Assembly: GCA_018267275.1 (NCBI GenBank)
Contig: JAFDYV010000009.1
Span: 186,001 to 250,000, forward strand
Origin: Bacteroidota bacterium
Lineage (GTDB): Bacteria > Bacteroidota > Bacteroidia > Cytophagales > Cyclobacteriaceae
Direction of reading: 5' to 3'
Length of the DNA stretch: 64,000 nt
The notes under the pieces are model-generated. The model worked only from the letters and a program-made list of their open reading frames with translations, did not search any database and had not been told where the DNA came from. How positions within the stretch are numbered: the stretch's first letter is position 1; each line of letters starts with the position of its first letter. Below are positions 18,811-28,821 of the stretch, piece after piece. The position numbers were made by a program, and so were the translations under genes.

Positions 18811-20568
18811 TTGAACACCCGATCTCTTCGCAGTATTCTTTTCCTCGGCCTTTCACTTGGCTTCCTGTCGGCTTTTGCTCAAAAAGATAGCCGTAAGAAA
18901 TCCACAAATGTATCTGAGGCCGTACGCCTTGTAGAGGCGGAAGCTAACTTCACCGAAGGTGAAAAATATTTTTTGTTAGAAGATTACTCCAAAGCGTTAC
19001 TTTATTTTCTGAAAGCTTCTGAGCTCAATCCGCGCAGTGCCGCCACGTTTTTCAAACTAGCAGAAGTACTGGCAAAGGGCAAGGGCGAAGATGATTTGAA
19101 AAATGCGGCAATCAATATTGAACAAGCTATCAAACTCGACAAAAAAAATCCGTTTTATTACTTATCGGCTGTTGGCATTTACAACGGTCAAGGCGAATTT
19201 TCAAAATCCGCGGCCACCTTGGAAACGTTGCTAAAAGAAGTGCCAGGCATGGAAGAACAGTTGTATGAACTGGCTGCCATTTACATGTTTGACAAGCGAG
19301 ACGCTGATGCCTTAAGAACTTATGAGCGAGCAGAATCGGTTTTTGGCATAAACGAAACGTCCAGTCTTCAAAAGCAAAGAATCTTTCTTGAGCAAGGAAA
19401 AACAGATGATGCTATTGCGGAAGGTGAAAGACTCATCAAGGCCTTTCCGGATGAAGAGCGTTATGTGTTAGCGTTGGCAGAACTGCTAGCCCAAAACAAA
19501 CAGCGAAATGCAGCCATTGAAACCGTTGAGAAATATTTAATCGAAAACCCGGAGTCAATCAATGCCAAAATGCAATTGGTTGGTTTTTACCGCGACAACG
19601 GAGAAGAAGAAAAATCAAAGACATTGGTGCTCAAAATTTTTGCAGATAAAAATGTGCAGGCCGCAAACAAGATAGTGATGCTTGGTGCACTTCAAAGCGA
19701 TTTAGCACAACGCAAACAATTGAAGCAACCAGTAGAAGATTTAGAAAAGTTTGTAGTAGAATTATTCCATCAACTTTCGGGTCAATACCCGGATGACGGC
19801 AACTTACACATGGTGGGCGGAGATATTTTTCTTACCATTGACCAGCCAGAGATGGCGAAAAATGAATTTTCGAAGGCAGTACGATTTGGAGTTTCATCAT
19901 TTGATGCTTGGCAAAACTTGTTGTATCTGGAAACGGAAATGAATCAACTTGATAGCGTGATAACCCATGCTGATGCCACACTTGAATATTTCCCAAACCA
20001 GGCGATGGTGTTTTATTTTAAAGGGTTCGCCCACCTGCGAAAACGTGAATATAACTATGCCGTAAACTCGCTCGAGCAGGCAAAAAAGTTGTCGGGATCA
20101 AATCCCGGGCTTTTGATTGAACTAAACACTTGGTTGGGTGATGCTTACCAGGCACTCAAGCTTTACGAAAAGTCATCAAAAGCATATGACGAAGTTCTTT
20201 TGGCGAGCCCAGACAACGACATCGTACTCAACAACTACAGCTATTACCTGGCCTTGCGGAAAGCCGATCTTGAGAAAGCGGAGAAAATGTCTTCACAGTT
20301 AGTGAAGGTGCACCCTGCCAACGCTTCATACCTCGATACGCACGCTTGGGTTTTGTATGCACGAGAAAAATACCGCGAGGCAAAAAAATACATAGAGAAA
20401 GCCATACAGGCCGGTGATGCCTCTGCCACTCTCTACGAACATTATGGCGACATTCTTTTCAAACTTGGCGAGGTGGACGATGCGGTAGTGCAATGGAAAA
20501 AGGCCAAGTTACTCGATCAGAAAAATGAAGCCATCGAAAAGAAAATCGCAAATAGAAAAATATTGTAA
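18811..20568 (+). CDS. Exported TPR-repeat protein
   Basis: 585 residues starting at TTG 18811, chosen because the signal peptide (NTRSLRSILFLGLSLGFLSA, then FAQ) must be intact and no ATG is available. The rest is alpha-helical with many TPR-like 34-residue units (for example LLEDYSKALLYFLKASELNP and YREAKKYIEKAIQAGDASAT). TPR proteins are scaffolds for protein complexes; the location here should be periplasmic. It is followed 1 base later by the DUF4292 lipoprotein gene and then the EnvC-like gene, an arrangement that I recall from other Bacteroidota and that suggests an envelope-assembly role. No enzyme domain is visible. Confidence 0.85.
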   Translation: MNTRSLRSILFLGLSLGFLSAFAQKDSRKKSTNVSEAVRLVEAEANFTEGEKYFLLEDYSKALLYFLKASELNPRSAATFFKLAEVLAKGKGEDDLKNAAINIEQAIKLDKKNPFYYLSAVGIYNGQGEFSKSAATLETLLKEVPGMEEQLYELAAIYMFDKRDADALRTYERAESVFGINETSSLQKQRIFLEQGKTDDAIAEGERLIKAFPDEERYVLALAELLAQNKQRNAAIETVEKYLIENPESINAKMQLVGFYRDNGEEEKSKTLVLKIFADKNVQAANKIVMLGALQSDLAQRKQLKQPVEDLEKFVVELFHQLSGQYPDDGNLHMVGGDIFLTIDQPEMAKNEFSKAVRFGVSSFDAWQNLLYLETEMNQLDSVITHADATLEYFPNQAMVFYFKGFAHLRKREYNYAVNSLEQAKKLSGSNPGLLIELNTWLGDAYQALKLYEKSSKAYDEVLLASPDNDIVLNNYSYYLALRKADLEKAEKMSSQLVKVHPANASYLDTHAWVLYAREKYREAKKYIEKAIQAGDASATLYEHYGDILFKLGEVDDAVVQWKKAKLLDQKNEAIEKKIANRKIL

Positions 20569-20569
20569 C

Positions 20570-21328
20570 GTGCACGTTTATCGCAAATTAAAGACCTTAT
20601 CAACTTTATTGCTGCTGTCGGTGATGTTTGTAGCCTGTAGTAAAAAAGTTATTCCAGTCGCTCTGCCTGCTGCAAGCATCGATATCCAGGAAATTGATTT
20701 TGAGTACCTGCATGGAAAAGCGCGTCTCTCCTATCGCGACAATACCAAAGAGCGCGAGGTAAAAGCGAACATACGCATACGCAAAGACAGTGTAATCTGG
20801 ATGACCTTTTCTGTGATTGGTGTGCAAGGCGGCAAGGCGCTGATCAACAAAGACTCCATCACAATTGTAAGTACAGTCGATAAAGAATACTACGTTTTTG
20901 ACTACGCGGAGTTATCCCGGAGATTTAACTTCAAAATTGATTATTTCGTCATCCAAAACGCAATGCTCGGAAATCTTGTAATGCCGAAAAGTCCGGATAA
21001 CAAAATCGCGAGTAACGAAGTCTATAACCAACTCAACCAACAGCAGGGCTCGGTATCAATCAAAAACCAAATCAACAAAAGCACTAAGAAACTGGAACAG
21101 GTTGAGTTGAACGAATCGACCACGGGCAACTCACTCAAAATAGATTACGCGGATTTTCAGCCCGTGGGTGACAAACTTTTTCCTTACAAAAGCGTAATTG
21201 ATATTCTATACAAGAGCGTTAAGGGGCTGGTGAATAACACCATCGTTATTGAGTATAACAAGGCAGAGGTTGGCGATAAAGAGTTGAGGTTCCCCTTCAA
21301 GATTCCACATCGTTATGACCGGAGGTAA
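20570..21328 (+). CDS. DUF4292 family lipoprotein
   Basis: 252 residues from GTG 20570, which gives a good lipoprotein signal (HVYRKLKTLSTLLLLSVMFV before AC, lipidated Cys near residue 24). The open frame extends upstream into the TPR gene, but an earlier start would bury the signal peptide. The mature part contains IDIQEIDFEYLHGKARLSY, IRIRKDSVIWMTFSVIGVQG and FDYAELSRRFNFKIDYFVIQ, matching DUF4292, a beta-rich family that resembles LolA/LolB-type lipoprotein carriers in fold; the link to lipoprotein transport is inference. It overlaps the EnvC-like gene by 14 bases, so the two are translationally coupled. Confidence 0.85.
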   Translation: MHVYRKLKTLSTLLLLSVMFVACSKKVIPVALPAASIDIQEIDFEYLHGKARLSYRDNTKEREVKANIRIRKDSVIWMTFSVIGVQGGKALINKDSITIVSTVDKEYYVFDYAELSRRFNFKIDYFVIQNAMLGNLVMPKSPDNKIASNEVYNQLNQQQGSVSIKNQINKSTKKLEQVELNESTTGNSLKIDYADFQPVGDKLFPYKSVIDILYKSVKGLVNNTIVIEYNKAEVGDKELRFPFKIPHRYDRR

Positions 21329-22556
21329 GCATTGTTTTCTATTCATAGGCGCGATCGTCCTTTCAATCTCTTGCTGGTCGCAAAAATCAAAATCGCAGCT
21401 ACAACGCGAAAAGCAGCAGAATCTTGAAAAAATTAAGGAAACGGAAAAAATTCTGACTGAGACCACAACGGAGAAAAAAAATTCTATTGGCGAACTGCGC
21501 GCACTCAACAAACGCATCGAGCAGCAAGAAGTACTGATGACCGGTATCTCGGCAGAGATTGAGTTGCTCGACCTGGACATTCAAGAAAATAATCAGATCA
21601 TCAATGCCCTTGAACGTGATGTAGACAAGCTGAAAGAAGAATACGCAGCAATGGTGTTTTCTGCACAAAAGGCAAGCGGCAAAATTGATAAGCTCACCTT
21701 TTTATTTTCGGCATCTTCTTTTGACCAGCTGATCATGCGTTTAAAATACATGGAGCAGTATGGCAAAGCTCGCCAAGAGCAAGCCGAGGCAATTGCACGG
21801 GTGCAATCTGTGCTTACTGCCCAAGTCAAACAAACTGAAATTATAAAATCCGAAAAACAATCATTACTTGACGAAGAGAAGAAAGAGAGCGATCAGTTAA
21901 CTGGTTTAAAGAAAAAGAAAAACACCTTGGTGAAGTCGCTTGAAAAAGAAGAAAAGCGTTTGAAACGCGAACTGGCTGAAACGAAAAAAGCCATAGCCGA
22001 GTTGGAAAATATGATCGCAAAGTTGATCAAAGAAGAAATGGAGCGCGCAGCAGCTGAAGCCAAACGCCTGCGTGAATTGAAAGCAAAAGTCAACAAGAAA
22101 GCTGAAGAGGTAAAAGAGGAGGAAGATGCAAATGCCAACATTGCCCTGTCAGCATCATTTGAAGAAAACAAAAATAAATTTCCATGGCCAACCAGTGGTT
22201 TTGTGTCGCAGCGTTTTGGAAAACAAATGCACCCGGTGTTGAAAGGAATTGAAATTCAAAACAATGGAATCAATATACAGACCAAACAAGGGGAAGCAGT
22301 AAGGGCAATTTTCAATGGGCAGGTCATTGCAATTTCTTTTTACCCTGGTATCGGTACTGCTGTACTAATAAAACACGGAGAATATTTTACCGTATACCTA
22401 GGGCTGAAAGATGTAATGGTAAAGACAAAACAGAAAATAGAAACTAATGCAGTATTAGGCAAAGTAATTGCTAGTAGTGAAGGTATTTCTGAATTGCGTT
22501 TTCAAATTTTTAGGAATAGTACACCTGTTGATCCACAACAATGGTTGCGTAATTAA
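21315..22556 (+). CDS. EnvC-like coiled-coil protein with degenerate LytM (M23) domain
   Basis: 413 residues: signal peptide (CFLFIGAIVLSISCWSQ), a very long coiled coil (about 25-275, rich in Glu/Lys/Gln) and a C-terminal LytM/M23 fold (about 295-413). In active M23 enzymes zinc is held by H-x3-D and H-x-H. Here the first site reads NNGINIQ and the last ELRFQIF, so the metal ligands are missing although the fold words (GEAVRAIFNGQV, AVLIKHGEYFTVYLGL) remain. This is the pattern of EnvC, which does not cut peptidoglycan but activates amidases during cell separation. The same role is inferred here. It follows the DUF4292 gene with a 14-base overlap. Confidence 0.88.
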   Translation: MTGGKHCFLFIGAIVLSISCWSQKSKSQLQREKQQNLEKIKETEKILTETTTEKKNSIGELRALNKRIEQQEVLMTGISAEIELLDLDIQENNQIINALERDVDKLKEEYAAMVFSAQKASGKIDKLTFLFSASSFDQLIMRLKYMEQYGKARQEQAEAIARVQSVLTAQVKQTEIIKSEKQSLLDEEKKESDQLTGLKKKKNTLVKSLEKEEKRLKRELAETKKAIAELENMIAKLIKEEMERAAAEAKRLRELKAKVNKKAEEVKEEEDANANIALSASFEENKNKFPWPTSGFVSQRFGKQMHPVLKGIEIQNNGINIQTKQGEAVRAIFNGQVIAISFYPGIGTAVLIKHGEYFTVYLGLKDVMVKTKQKIETNAVLGKVIASSEGISELRFQIFRNSTPVDPQQWLRN

Positions 22557-22564
22557 AAGTGTTG

Positions 22565-22972
22565 ATGGAACGCATCCTTCAAGCCGCCCGGCATTTTGCC
22601 CAACATCCAAAATTTCTGTTTTTAATTGACGGCTTAGGGGCGCTGCTTACCTTTTCTCTTCTGTTTTTCGCTTTGAGAACGAATCACCATTTGATTGGTG
22701 TCCCCCCGCACATCATTGGTTATCTTTCTGGTATTGCATTCTTGTATTTCGTTTACTCTTCGTGTTGTTTTTCGTTGGTTAGGCTACAGAAGCAAAAATT
22801 TCTTACAGTAATTGGTGCAGCCAACCTCTCGTACTGCATTCTTACATTATCTCTCATGGTTCTTTATCGAGACACCATTACCTTTCTGGGCATTGCGTAT
22901 TTTTCAATTGAAATATTGATCATTGTTGCTTTATCGATTGTTGAGCTGAAAGCAGGGCAAATAAAAGTATAA
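22565..22972 (+). CDS. Small four-helix membrane protein, unknown function
   Basis: 135 residues from ATG 22565 (GTG 22559 is also possible). Four hydrophobic segments are visible (about 22-38, 50-70, 80-100 and 105-125). It lies 8 bases after the EnvC-like gene and directly before a strong terminator, so it is the last gene of the TPR-DUF4292-EnvC operon. I do not recognise a family. Confidence 0.65.
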   Translation: MERILQAARHFAQHPKFLFLIDGLGALLTFSLLFFALRTNHHLIGVPPHIIGYLSGIAFLYFVYSSCCFSLVRLQKQKFLTVIGAANLSYCILTLSLMVLYRDTITFLGIAYFSIEILIIVALSIVELKAGQIKV

Positions 22973-22979
22973 CAAAAAA

Positions 22980-23002
22980 GGCGGGCTCCTCAGCCCGCCT
23001 TT
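22980..23002 (+). terminator. Intrinsic-type terminator after the EnvC operon
   Basis: Perfect 8-bp GC-rich stem GGCGGGCT / AGCCCGCC with loop CCTC, preceded by an A-run (22974-22979) and followed by TTT. It lies 8 bases after the membrane protein stop. The A-run means it may also act on the opposite strand for clpB, whose stop is at 23159. Confidence 0.8.
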
Positions 23003-23158
23003 ACCCCAAAACCACCCCGCGCGATTGGCGGGATGCACCCCACAAACCATCTCTGGCAACAAAACCCAGAGACTTATCATCACCTGCCGATAGAGATTAT
23101 CATCTTCGCAGGCTGTTGCTTTAAGAGAATTTAATCTCCGTTTAACTTTCCTTTTTGT

Positions 23159-25777
23159 TTAGCTGACCACTTCCGCATCTGTCACGTTCACAAATTCAAA
23201 CTCTACTTCGTTTTTTAATTCAACGTAAATGATGGAATCCTTGTTCACTTTTCCTGATAATATTTGTTTTGATAACTCGTTTAGAATTTCTCGCTGCATT
23301 ACCCGCTTTAGCGGACGGGCACCAAATTGCGGATCGAAACCCAACTTAGCCAATCTGTCTAACGCTTCTTTCGAAATTTCGAGTTTTACTCCGCTGTCCA
23401 TTAAACGTTGTTGAATGTTTTTGAACTGTATCTCAGTAATCTTTCGAATATCGTTTTTGCTAAGTGGCCGGAACATAATGATTTCGTCTATCCTGTTGAT
23501 GAACTCGGGCCGCACCGACTTTTTCAAAACGTCTAACACTTGTTCTTTGGTGCTTTCCAGCACTTCAAAATAATTGGTGTCATTTATCTTCTCAAAATTC
23601 TCTTGGATCAGCGTTGAGCCGATATTGGTTGTCATGATCACAATCGTGTTCTTGAAGTTAGCCACACGCCCTTTGTTATCTGTGAGGCGACCGTCATCTA
23701 GCACCTGTAGCAAAATGTTAAACACATCTGGGTGTGCCTTTTCAATTTCATCTAACAATATCACCGAATAGGGTTTTCTGCGCACTGCTTCTGTTAGCTG
23801 TCCACCTTCATCGTAACCTACGTAGCCGGGAGGTGCGCCAATGAGGCGGCTCACGCTATGGCGCTCTTGGTACTCGCTCATGTCGATACGTACCATCGCA
23901 CTATCATCGTTGAAAAGATATTCTGCAAGCGCTTTTGAAAGTTCCGTCTTGCCCACACCGGTAGTTCCCATAAAAATGAATGAACCAATCGGTCGCTTTG
24001 GGTCTTGCAGTCCCGCGCGGCTCCTGCGCACGGCATCGCTCAAAGCGCGTATGGCTTCTTCCTGGCCAGCCACACGCTTGCCTAACTCTTGTTCGAGCGA
24101 AAGGAGTTTTTCTTTTTCGCTTTGTAACATTTTTGAAACAGGAATACCTGTCCACTTCGCCACTACTTCGGCAATGTCTTCGCTGTCCACTTCTTCTTTC
24201 AGCAACGAATCATCTTGTTGCATTTCCTTAATTTTCAGTTCTAGTGCTTTGATGCGTTTCTCCGCTTCGGTCATCTTTCCATACCGAATTTCTGCTACCC
24301 TGCCATAGTCGCCAGCTTTCTCCGCTTGTTCTGCTTCAATTTTCAATTTCTCCATTGCCTCCTTCTCCCAGCGGATGCCCTGCACCACCTCCTTTTCACT
24401 TTCCCATTTTGCTTTGAGCGAGTTGCGTTTCTCCGATAGTTCTGCAATGTCCTTGCTCAACACTGCCTCTTTGTCTTTATCTTTTTCTCTGCGGATTGCC
24501 TCCCGCTCAATTTCTAACTGCATAATCTTTCGGTTGAGTTCGTCCAACTCTTCCGGTAACGAATCCATCTCCAAACGCAGTTTAGAGGCCGCTTCGTCCA
24601 TCAGGTCAATGGCCTTGTCGGGAAGAAAACGATCTGAAATGTAACGACTTGACAACTCGACTGAAGCGATCACCGCATCATCTTTAATGCGAACACCATG
24701 GTGCAATTCATATTTGTCTTTGATACCGCGCAATATCGAAATTGAGTCTTCTACCGAAGGCTCATCTACCATTACGGCCTGGAACCTGCGCTCCAGTGCT
24801 TTATCTTTCTCAATGTATTTTTGATATTCTTTCAGTGTGGTGGCACCAATTGCATGCAGCTCGCCTCGCGCCAACGCGGGCTTCAATAAGTTGGCTGCAT
24901 CCATGGCGCCTTCACCACCGCCACCTGCACCAATCAATGTGTGTATTTCGTCAATAAACAATATAATTTCTCCGTTTGAATCCGTTACTTCTTTTATTAC
25001 CGATTTCAATCTCTCTTCAAATTCACCTTTATATTTCGCGCCAGCCACCAGCAAGCCCATATCAAGCGAAATCAGAATTTTGCTTTTCAAGTTTTCCGGT
25101 ACGTCTCCACTAACAATACGCTGTGCCATGCCTTCTACTATCGCTGTTTTACCCACACCTGGCTCACCAAGTAGTATGGGGTTGTTCTTTGTTCTTCGCG
25201 AAAGAATTTGCAACACACGCCTAATTTCTTCATCGCGGCCAATTACCGGGTCAATCTTCCCTTGCTTGGCCAAGTCATTTAGGTTTTTGGAATAGCGTTC
25301 AAGAGACTTGTATTTGGCCTCTGCATTTTGATCCTTCACCGTACTTCCGCCACGCAGTTCCTTAATGGCCTTTACCAACGCAGCGCGGTCAAAGCCGGCA
25401 TCCTTCATCAAAGTGCTTACCTTGTCTTTTGTGGCCAATAGCGCCAACAACAAGTGCTCTATCGCGATAAATTCATCTTTAAATTCGCGCAATTCTTTCT
25501 CAGCATTCTGCAATACCGTGTTGGCTGTTTGCGAAAGATAGGCTTGTTGACCTGTAATCTTTGGATAGGAATTGACAATTTCTTCCAGTCGGCTTTCTAA
25601 AATAATTGAGTTGATGCCAAGCTTTTTAAAAAGATAAGAGGAAACGTTTTCATCTGTTTCTAGGATAGCCTTCAACAAATGGCCGGGCTCAATGGCTTGT
25701 TGCTGGTTGCCCGTGGCAATCTCGGCCGACTTCTGCAATGCCTCTTGAGATTTTATGGTGAATTTATCGAAGTTCAT
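23159..25777 (-). CDS. clpB: ATP-dependent chaperone ClpB
   Basis: 872 residues, normal for ClpB. N-terminal substrate domain ([16 protein letters not shown]), first AAA+ module with Walker A GEPGVGKT and [15 protein letters not shown], a coiled-coil middle domain (about 400-530, the mark that separates ClpB from ClpA/ClpC), and a second AAA+ module with [15 protein letters not shown] and the sensor region [15 protein letters not shown]. It resolubilises protein aggregates together with DnaK, DnaJ and GrpE; dnaJ and grpE are also in this window at 36392-38123. The gene is divergent from glycogen synthase; no CIRCE-type operator was found upstream. Confidence 0.98.
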   Translation of the reverse strand: MNFDKFTIKSQEALQKSAEIATGNQQQAIEPGHLLKAILETDENVSSYLFKKLGINSIILESRLEEIVNSYPKITGQQAYLSQTANTVLQNAEKELREFKDEFIAIEHLLLALLATKDKVSTLMKDAGFDRAALVKAIKELRGGSTVKDQNAEAKYKSLERYSKNLNDLAKQGKIDPVIGRDEEIRRVLQILSRRTKNNPILLGEPGVGKTAIVEGMAQRIVSGDVPENLKSKILISLDMGLLVAGAKYKGEFEERLKSVIKEVTDSNGEIILFIDEIHTLIGAGGGGEGAMDAANLLKPALARGELHAIGATTLKEYQKYIEKDKALERRFQAVMVDEPSVEDSISILRGIKDKYELHHGVRIKDDAVIASVELSSRYISDRFLPDKAIDLMDEAASKLRLEMDSLPEELDELNRKIMQLEIEREAIRREKDKDKEAVLSKDIAELSEKRNSLKAKWESEKEVVQGIRWEKEAMEKLKIEAEQAEKAGDYGRVAEIRYGKMTEAEKRIKALELKIKEMQQDDSLLKEEVDSEDIAEVVAKWTGIPVSKMLQSEKEKLLSLEQELGKRVAGQEEAIRALSDAVRRSRAGLQDPKRPIGSFIFMGTTGVGKTELSKALAEYLFNDDSAMVRIDMSEYQERHSVSRLIGAPPGYVGYDEGGQLTEAVRRKPYSVILLDEIEKAHPDVFNILLQVLDDGRLTDNKGRVANFKNTIVIMTTNIGSTLIQENFEKINDTNYFEVLESTKEQVLDVLKKSVRPEFINRIDEIIMFRPLSKNDIRKITEIQFKNIQQRLMDSGVKLEISKEALDRLAKLGFDPQFGARPLKRVMQREILNELSKQILSGKVNKDSIIYVELKNEVEFEFVNVTDAEVVS

Positions 25778-25841
25778 ATTTTATTTTTTACTAACCCTTC
25801 ACAAATTAGTATCCAGCAAAATTTACTTGCGGAATTCAGAA

Positions 25842-25887
25842 AAATTGGCATTAAATTGACAAGTGTTGATCAACATTGCGCCAATTT
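25842..25887. promoter_or_regulatory. Inverted repeats between clpB and glycogen synthase
   Basis: The 121-base divergent region holds a perfect 12-base palindrome TGTTGATCAACA (25864-25875) and, around it, an inverted pair AAATTGGC (25842-25849) / GCCAATTT (25880-25887). The two symmetries have different centres. They could be binding sites for a regulator of one or both genes; no known operator matches. Confidence 0.35.
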
Positions 25888-25898
25888 GACGCCTGCCC

Positions 25899-27743
25899 AT
25901 GACAAAAAAATCAATCAAAAAAACTAACGATCGCGCCAACGCCCTATTGGTGGAAGTCGCTTGGGAAGTTTGCAATCAGGTAGGAGGCATCTATACGGTT
26001 ATTCGCTCGAAGGCACCAGCCATGGTGGAAAATCACTTGGGGCATTATTGTATGGTAGGCCCTTATCTAAATAAAAACATTCAGGCCGAGCTAGAACCCA
26101 TTGATGACGCTGCCGATGTTTTTGGCACAGCTGCAGCAAACTTGCGCAAAAAGGGCTTTGATGTAGTGTATGCAGAATGGTTGATTACGGGCAAGCCACG
26201 GGTTGTATTGCTAAATCCCAATGCAATTGAAGACAAAGCCCTTAACGTGATCAAGTATTTGCTTTGGAAAAATCATCAAATAGCGATAGCCGATGGCAAC
26301 AAGTTGGTAGACCAAGTTGTGGGCTTTGCCTACCTCACCAAGTTGTTTTTTGACGAGTTGGCTAAATTGGTAAAAGACGAACAAATCATCGGACACTTTC
26401 ATGAGTGGATGGGTGCGTTACCCATTTTGGACATCAAGCGGGAAGGGCAAAACATTAAAACCGTTTTTACCACCCACGCCACGCAACTTGGCCGGCATTT
26501 GGCCATAAACTCTCCACTTTTTTACGCCCATCTTCCATTTTTTAAATGGGAAGAGGAAGCAGGGAAGTTTGGTGTTGCCACGGAAGCAGCCATAGAATAT
26601 GGTTGTGCCCAAAGCTGCGATGTGATGACCACCGTTAGTGATGTAACAGCACGGGAATGTAAACACCTTTTGAGGCGAAAGCCCGATGTGGTGCTGCCAA
26701 ATGGATTGAACATACAACGGTTTGAGGCATTGCATGAATTTCAAAACCTGCATGCACGTTACAAAGAGCAAATCCATCAATTTGTGATGGGCCACTTTTT
26801 TCACTCTTATTCGTTCAATCTAGATAAGACGATTTATTTTTTTACATCTGGCAGGTATGAGTTCAAAAACAAGGGCTTTGACTTGACACTCGAAGCATTG
26901 GTGCACTTGAACGAGCAATTGAAGCGCGAGCGATCTGAGTACACCGTTGTGATGTTTTTTGTGACTAAGAGAGATTACTACAGCATCAAACCAGAGGTAT
27001 TGCAATCCCGAGCGGTGATGGAAGAAATTCGTCAAACCTGTGAAGCGATTGAACGGCAATTAGGCAAGCGTTTGTTTTTTGAAAGCACCTTGAGGCAAGA
27101 TGACCATCGGCTCCCCAACCTCAACGAATTTGTAGATGAATATTGGAAGCTCCGCTATCGAAGAACGTTGCAATCGTGGAAGAGCGGCAACAAGCTTCCC
27201 CTGCCGGTAACGCATAAGCTCGTGAACGAAGAGCAAGATGAGATCATTCAGTTTCTCGTGCGCAGAAATTTATTGAACCGACCTGAAGATAAAGTAAAGG
27301 TGGTGTACCACCCCGACTTTATCAATGCCACCAACCCGCTTTTTGGGATGGATTATAGTCAATTTGTTCGCGGTTGTCACTTGGGTATTTTCCCAAGTTA
27401 CTACGAACCTTGGGGCTACACACCTTTAGAGTGCATGGCAAGTGGCGTGCCCGCTGTAACAAGCGACCTAAGTGGTTTTGGCGATTACTTGCTGCGCAAC
27501 ATGCCTGACCATGAAAAGGGCGGTATGTTTGTCGTAGAGCGTGGTAAGCGAACCTTTGACTGGAGCGCCAAACAGTTGGCTGCATTTCTGCACAAGTTTC
27601 TCATGCAAGAAAGACGTGAGCGCATCCAGCAACGAAACAAAGTCGAGAACTATTCTGCTGCTTTTGATTGGGAGACACTGATCAAGTATTATGAGGAAGC
27701 ATACCACCTGGCATTGACTGGCACCACGGCAGCTAAAGCTTAA
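25899..27743 (+). CDS. Glycogen synthase, GT3 (eukaryote-like) family
   Basis: 614 residues. Opening ALLVEVAWEVCNQVGGIYTV and the active-site stretch GIFPSYYEPWGYTPLECMAS (E-x7-E) match the GT3 family of animal and fungal glycogen synthases rather than bacterial GlgA (GT5), which is shorter and starts with KxGGL. GT3 members are well known in Bacteroidota. The enzyme transfers glucose from UDP- or ADP-glucose to glycogen; the donor cannot be read. No branching enzyme, phosphorylase or pyrophosphorylase lies beside it. Start ATG 25899 is the first in frame. Confidence 0.9.
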   Translation: MTKKSIKKTNDRANALLVEVAWEVCNQVGGIYTVIRSKAPAMVENHLGHYCMVGPYLNKNIQAELEPIDDAADVFGTAAANLRKKGFDVVYAEWLITGKPRVVLLNPNAIEDKALNVIKYLLWKNHQIAIADGNKLVDQVVGFAYLTKLFFDELAKLVKDEQIIGHFHEWMGALPILDIKREGQNIKTVFTTHATQLGRHLAINSPLFYAHLPFFKWEEEAGKFGVATEAAIEYGCAQSCDVMTTVSDVTARECKHLLRRKPDVVLPNGLNIQRFEALHEFQNLHARYKEQIHQFVMGHFFHSYSFNLDKTIYFFTSGRYEFKNKGFDLTLEALVHLNEQLKRERSEYTVVMFFVTKRDYYSIKPEVLQSRAVMEEIRQTCEAIERQLGKRLFFESTLRQDDHRLPNLNEFVDEYWKLRYRRTLQSWKSGNKLPLPVTHKLVNEEQDEIIQFLVRRNLLNRPEDKVKVVYHPDFINATNPLFGMDYSQFVRGCHLGIFPSYYEPWGYTPLECMASGVPAVTSDLSGFGDYLLRNMPDHEKGGMFVVERGKRTFDWSAKQLAAFLHKFLMQERRERIQQRNKVENYSAAFDWETLIKYYEEAYHLALTGTTAAKA

Positions 27744-27763
27744 AACAAAGGTCCATCAAGCTG

Positions 27764-28603
27764 CTATCCGGCTTTCGCCATCTCCCACCCAATAATGCTC
27801 TTCTTTCTAGATGATTGCCACCTATAATCACCCAGTACCCCATCTTTTCGAATAACACGATGGCACGGAATCAAATACGCCACGTGGTTAGCTCCTACCG
27901 CTGAGCCCACTGCCTGCATGGCCTTCGGGTTGTTAATTTGCTCGGCAATATCCTGGTAAGTTGTTACAGTGCCCAACGGCAATTTTAGCAACGCCTGCCA
28001 AACCTTCACCTGAAAATTGGTTCCTTTCACCAACAAATGAAGCTTTTGATTTTTCTCGGGATGCGAAGAAAATATTTTTTGAATGAATGAAAACGTCAAT
28101 ACCTGATTTTGATGAAAGATTGAATTGTGCCAATGTTGTTTCATTTGATCGACTTCCACCCTTGGTTCTTCACCAATTGGCACAAACGACAACCAACAGA
28201 TGCCACGCTCGGTAACGCCAATCACAGCATTACCAAACGGAGTCTCGTGCAAACCATATTCTATGCGCAAACCGCCACCGCTCTCTTTGTACTCTTGGGG
28301 CGTTACAGCTTCCAAAGTTGTGAACAAATCATACACCCTCGATTGGCTTGAAAGCCCTGCTGCTTCGGCTGCCTGAATCAAGTTTCGTGACTCATACAAT
28401 TTTTCTTTTAGATAATCCACCGTGAGGAATTGCAAAAATCGCTTGGGACTAATGCCGGCCCACTCTGTAAACAATCGTTGAAAATGAAATGGAGAAAGGT
28501 GTACTTTCTCGGCCACCGCATCCAAATCAGGCTGCAACTTAAAATTCTCTTCTAAGTAGCCAATTGCTTTTGCAATACGCTCGTAGTTTAAATCAGTGCT
28601 CAT
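27764..28603 (-). CDS. AraC-type regulator fused to O6-methylguanine-DNA methyltransferase (Ada C-terminal part)
   Basis: 279 residues from ATG 28603. The frame runs back to 28660, but a TACATTTG box at 28614-28621 overlaps that extension, so the downstream ATG is chosen. Residues about 5-105 are an AraC-type helix-turn-helix region (LDAVAEKVHLSPFHFQRLF, FLTVDYLKEKL); the C-terminal half is a methyltransferase with VWQALLKLPLGTVTTYQDIA and the acceptor Cys in LIPCHRVI. In E. coli Ada these two parts follow a metal-binding N-domain, which is absent here; a separate gene for such a domain lies at 29696-29944. The protein repairs O6-methylguanine and may act as a transcription factor. Confidence 0.93.
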   Translation of the reverse strand: MSTDLNYERIAKAIGYLEENFKLQPDLDAVAEKVHLSPFHFQRLFTEWAGISPKRFLQFLTVDYLKEKLYESRNLIQAAEAAGLSSQSRVYDLFTTLEAVTPQEYKESGGGLRIEYGLHETPFGNAVIGVTERGICWLSFVPIGEEPRVEVDQMKQHWHNSIFHQNQVLTFSFIQKIFSSHPEKNQKLHLLVKGTNFQVKVWQALLKLPLGTVTTYQDIAEQINNPKAMQAVGSAVGANHVAYLIPCHRVIRKDGVLGDYRWQSSRKKSIIGWEMAKAG

Positions 28604-28613
28604 AGTTTCCATG

Positions 28614-28621
28614 CAAATGTA
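28614..28621 (-). promoter_or_regulatory. -7 box (TACATTTG) for the Ada-like gene
   Basis: Exact TAnnTTTG match on the minus strand, 10 bases before ATG 28603 and only 1 base before the alternative ATG 28612. A start site a few bases downstream of the box would exclude the 28612 and 28660 starts. Confidence 0.6.
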
Positions 28622-28821
28622 AATTTTTGTGTTGTAATGATGAGTCAAAGGTTCTACCATTAATACAAGTTTTCAACCTGTTTCTTGCGGATTAGAAAAA
28701 TTGATGCGCGAAATGTAATACCCGCCAGCATTTCGCGCTACCTCAAAACACAACCGTTTGTCAAAAGCGATGTGCAACAGTTAAATTGTTTTTGGTATCT
28801 TCATGCAATAATCTGATTCGT

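Noticed and set aside
23841..24308. 155-residue frame antisense to clpB
   Set aside because: Ser-rich shadow of strongly conserved ClpB codons; no start context or homology-like motifs.
28604..28660. N-terminal extension of the Ada-like protein
   Set aside because: It overlaps an exact TAnnTTTG box placed to start transcription just before ATG 28603.
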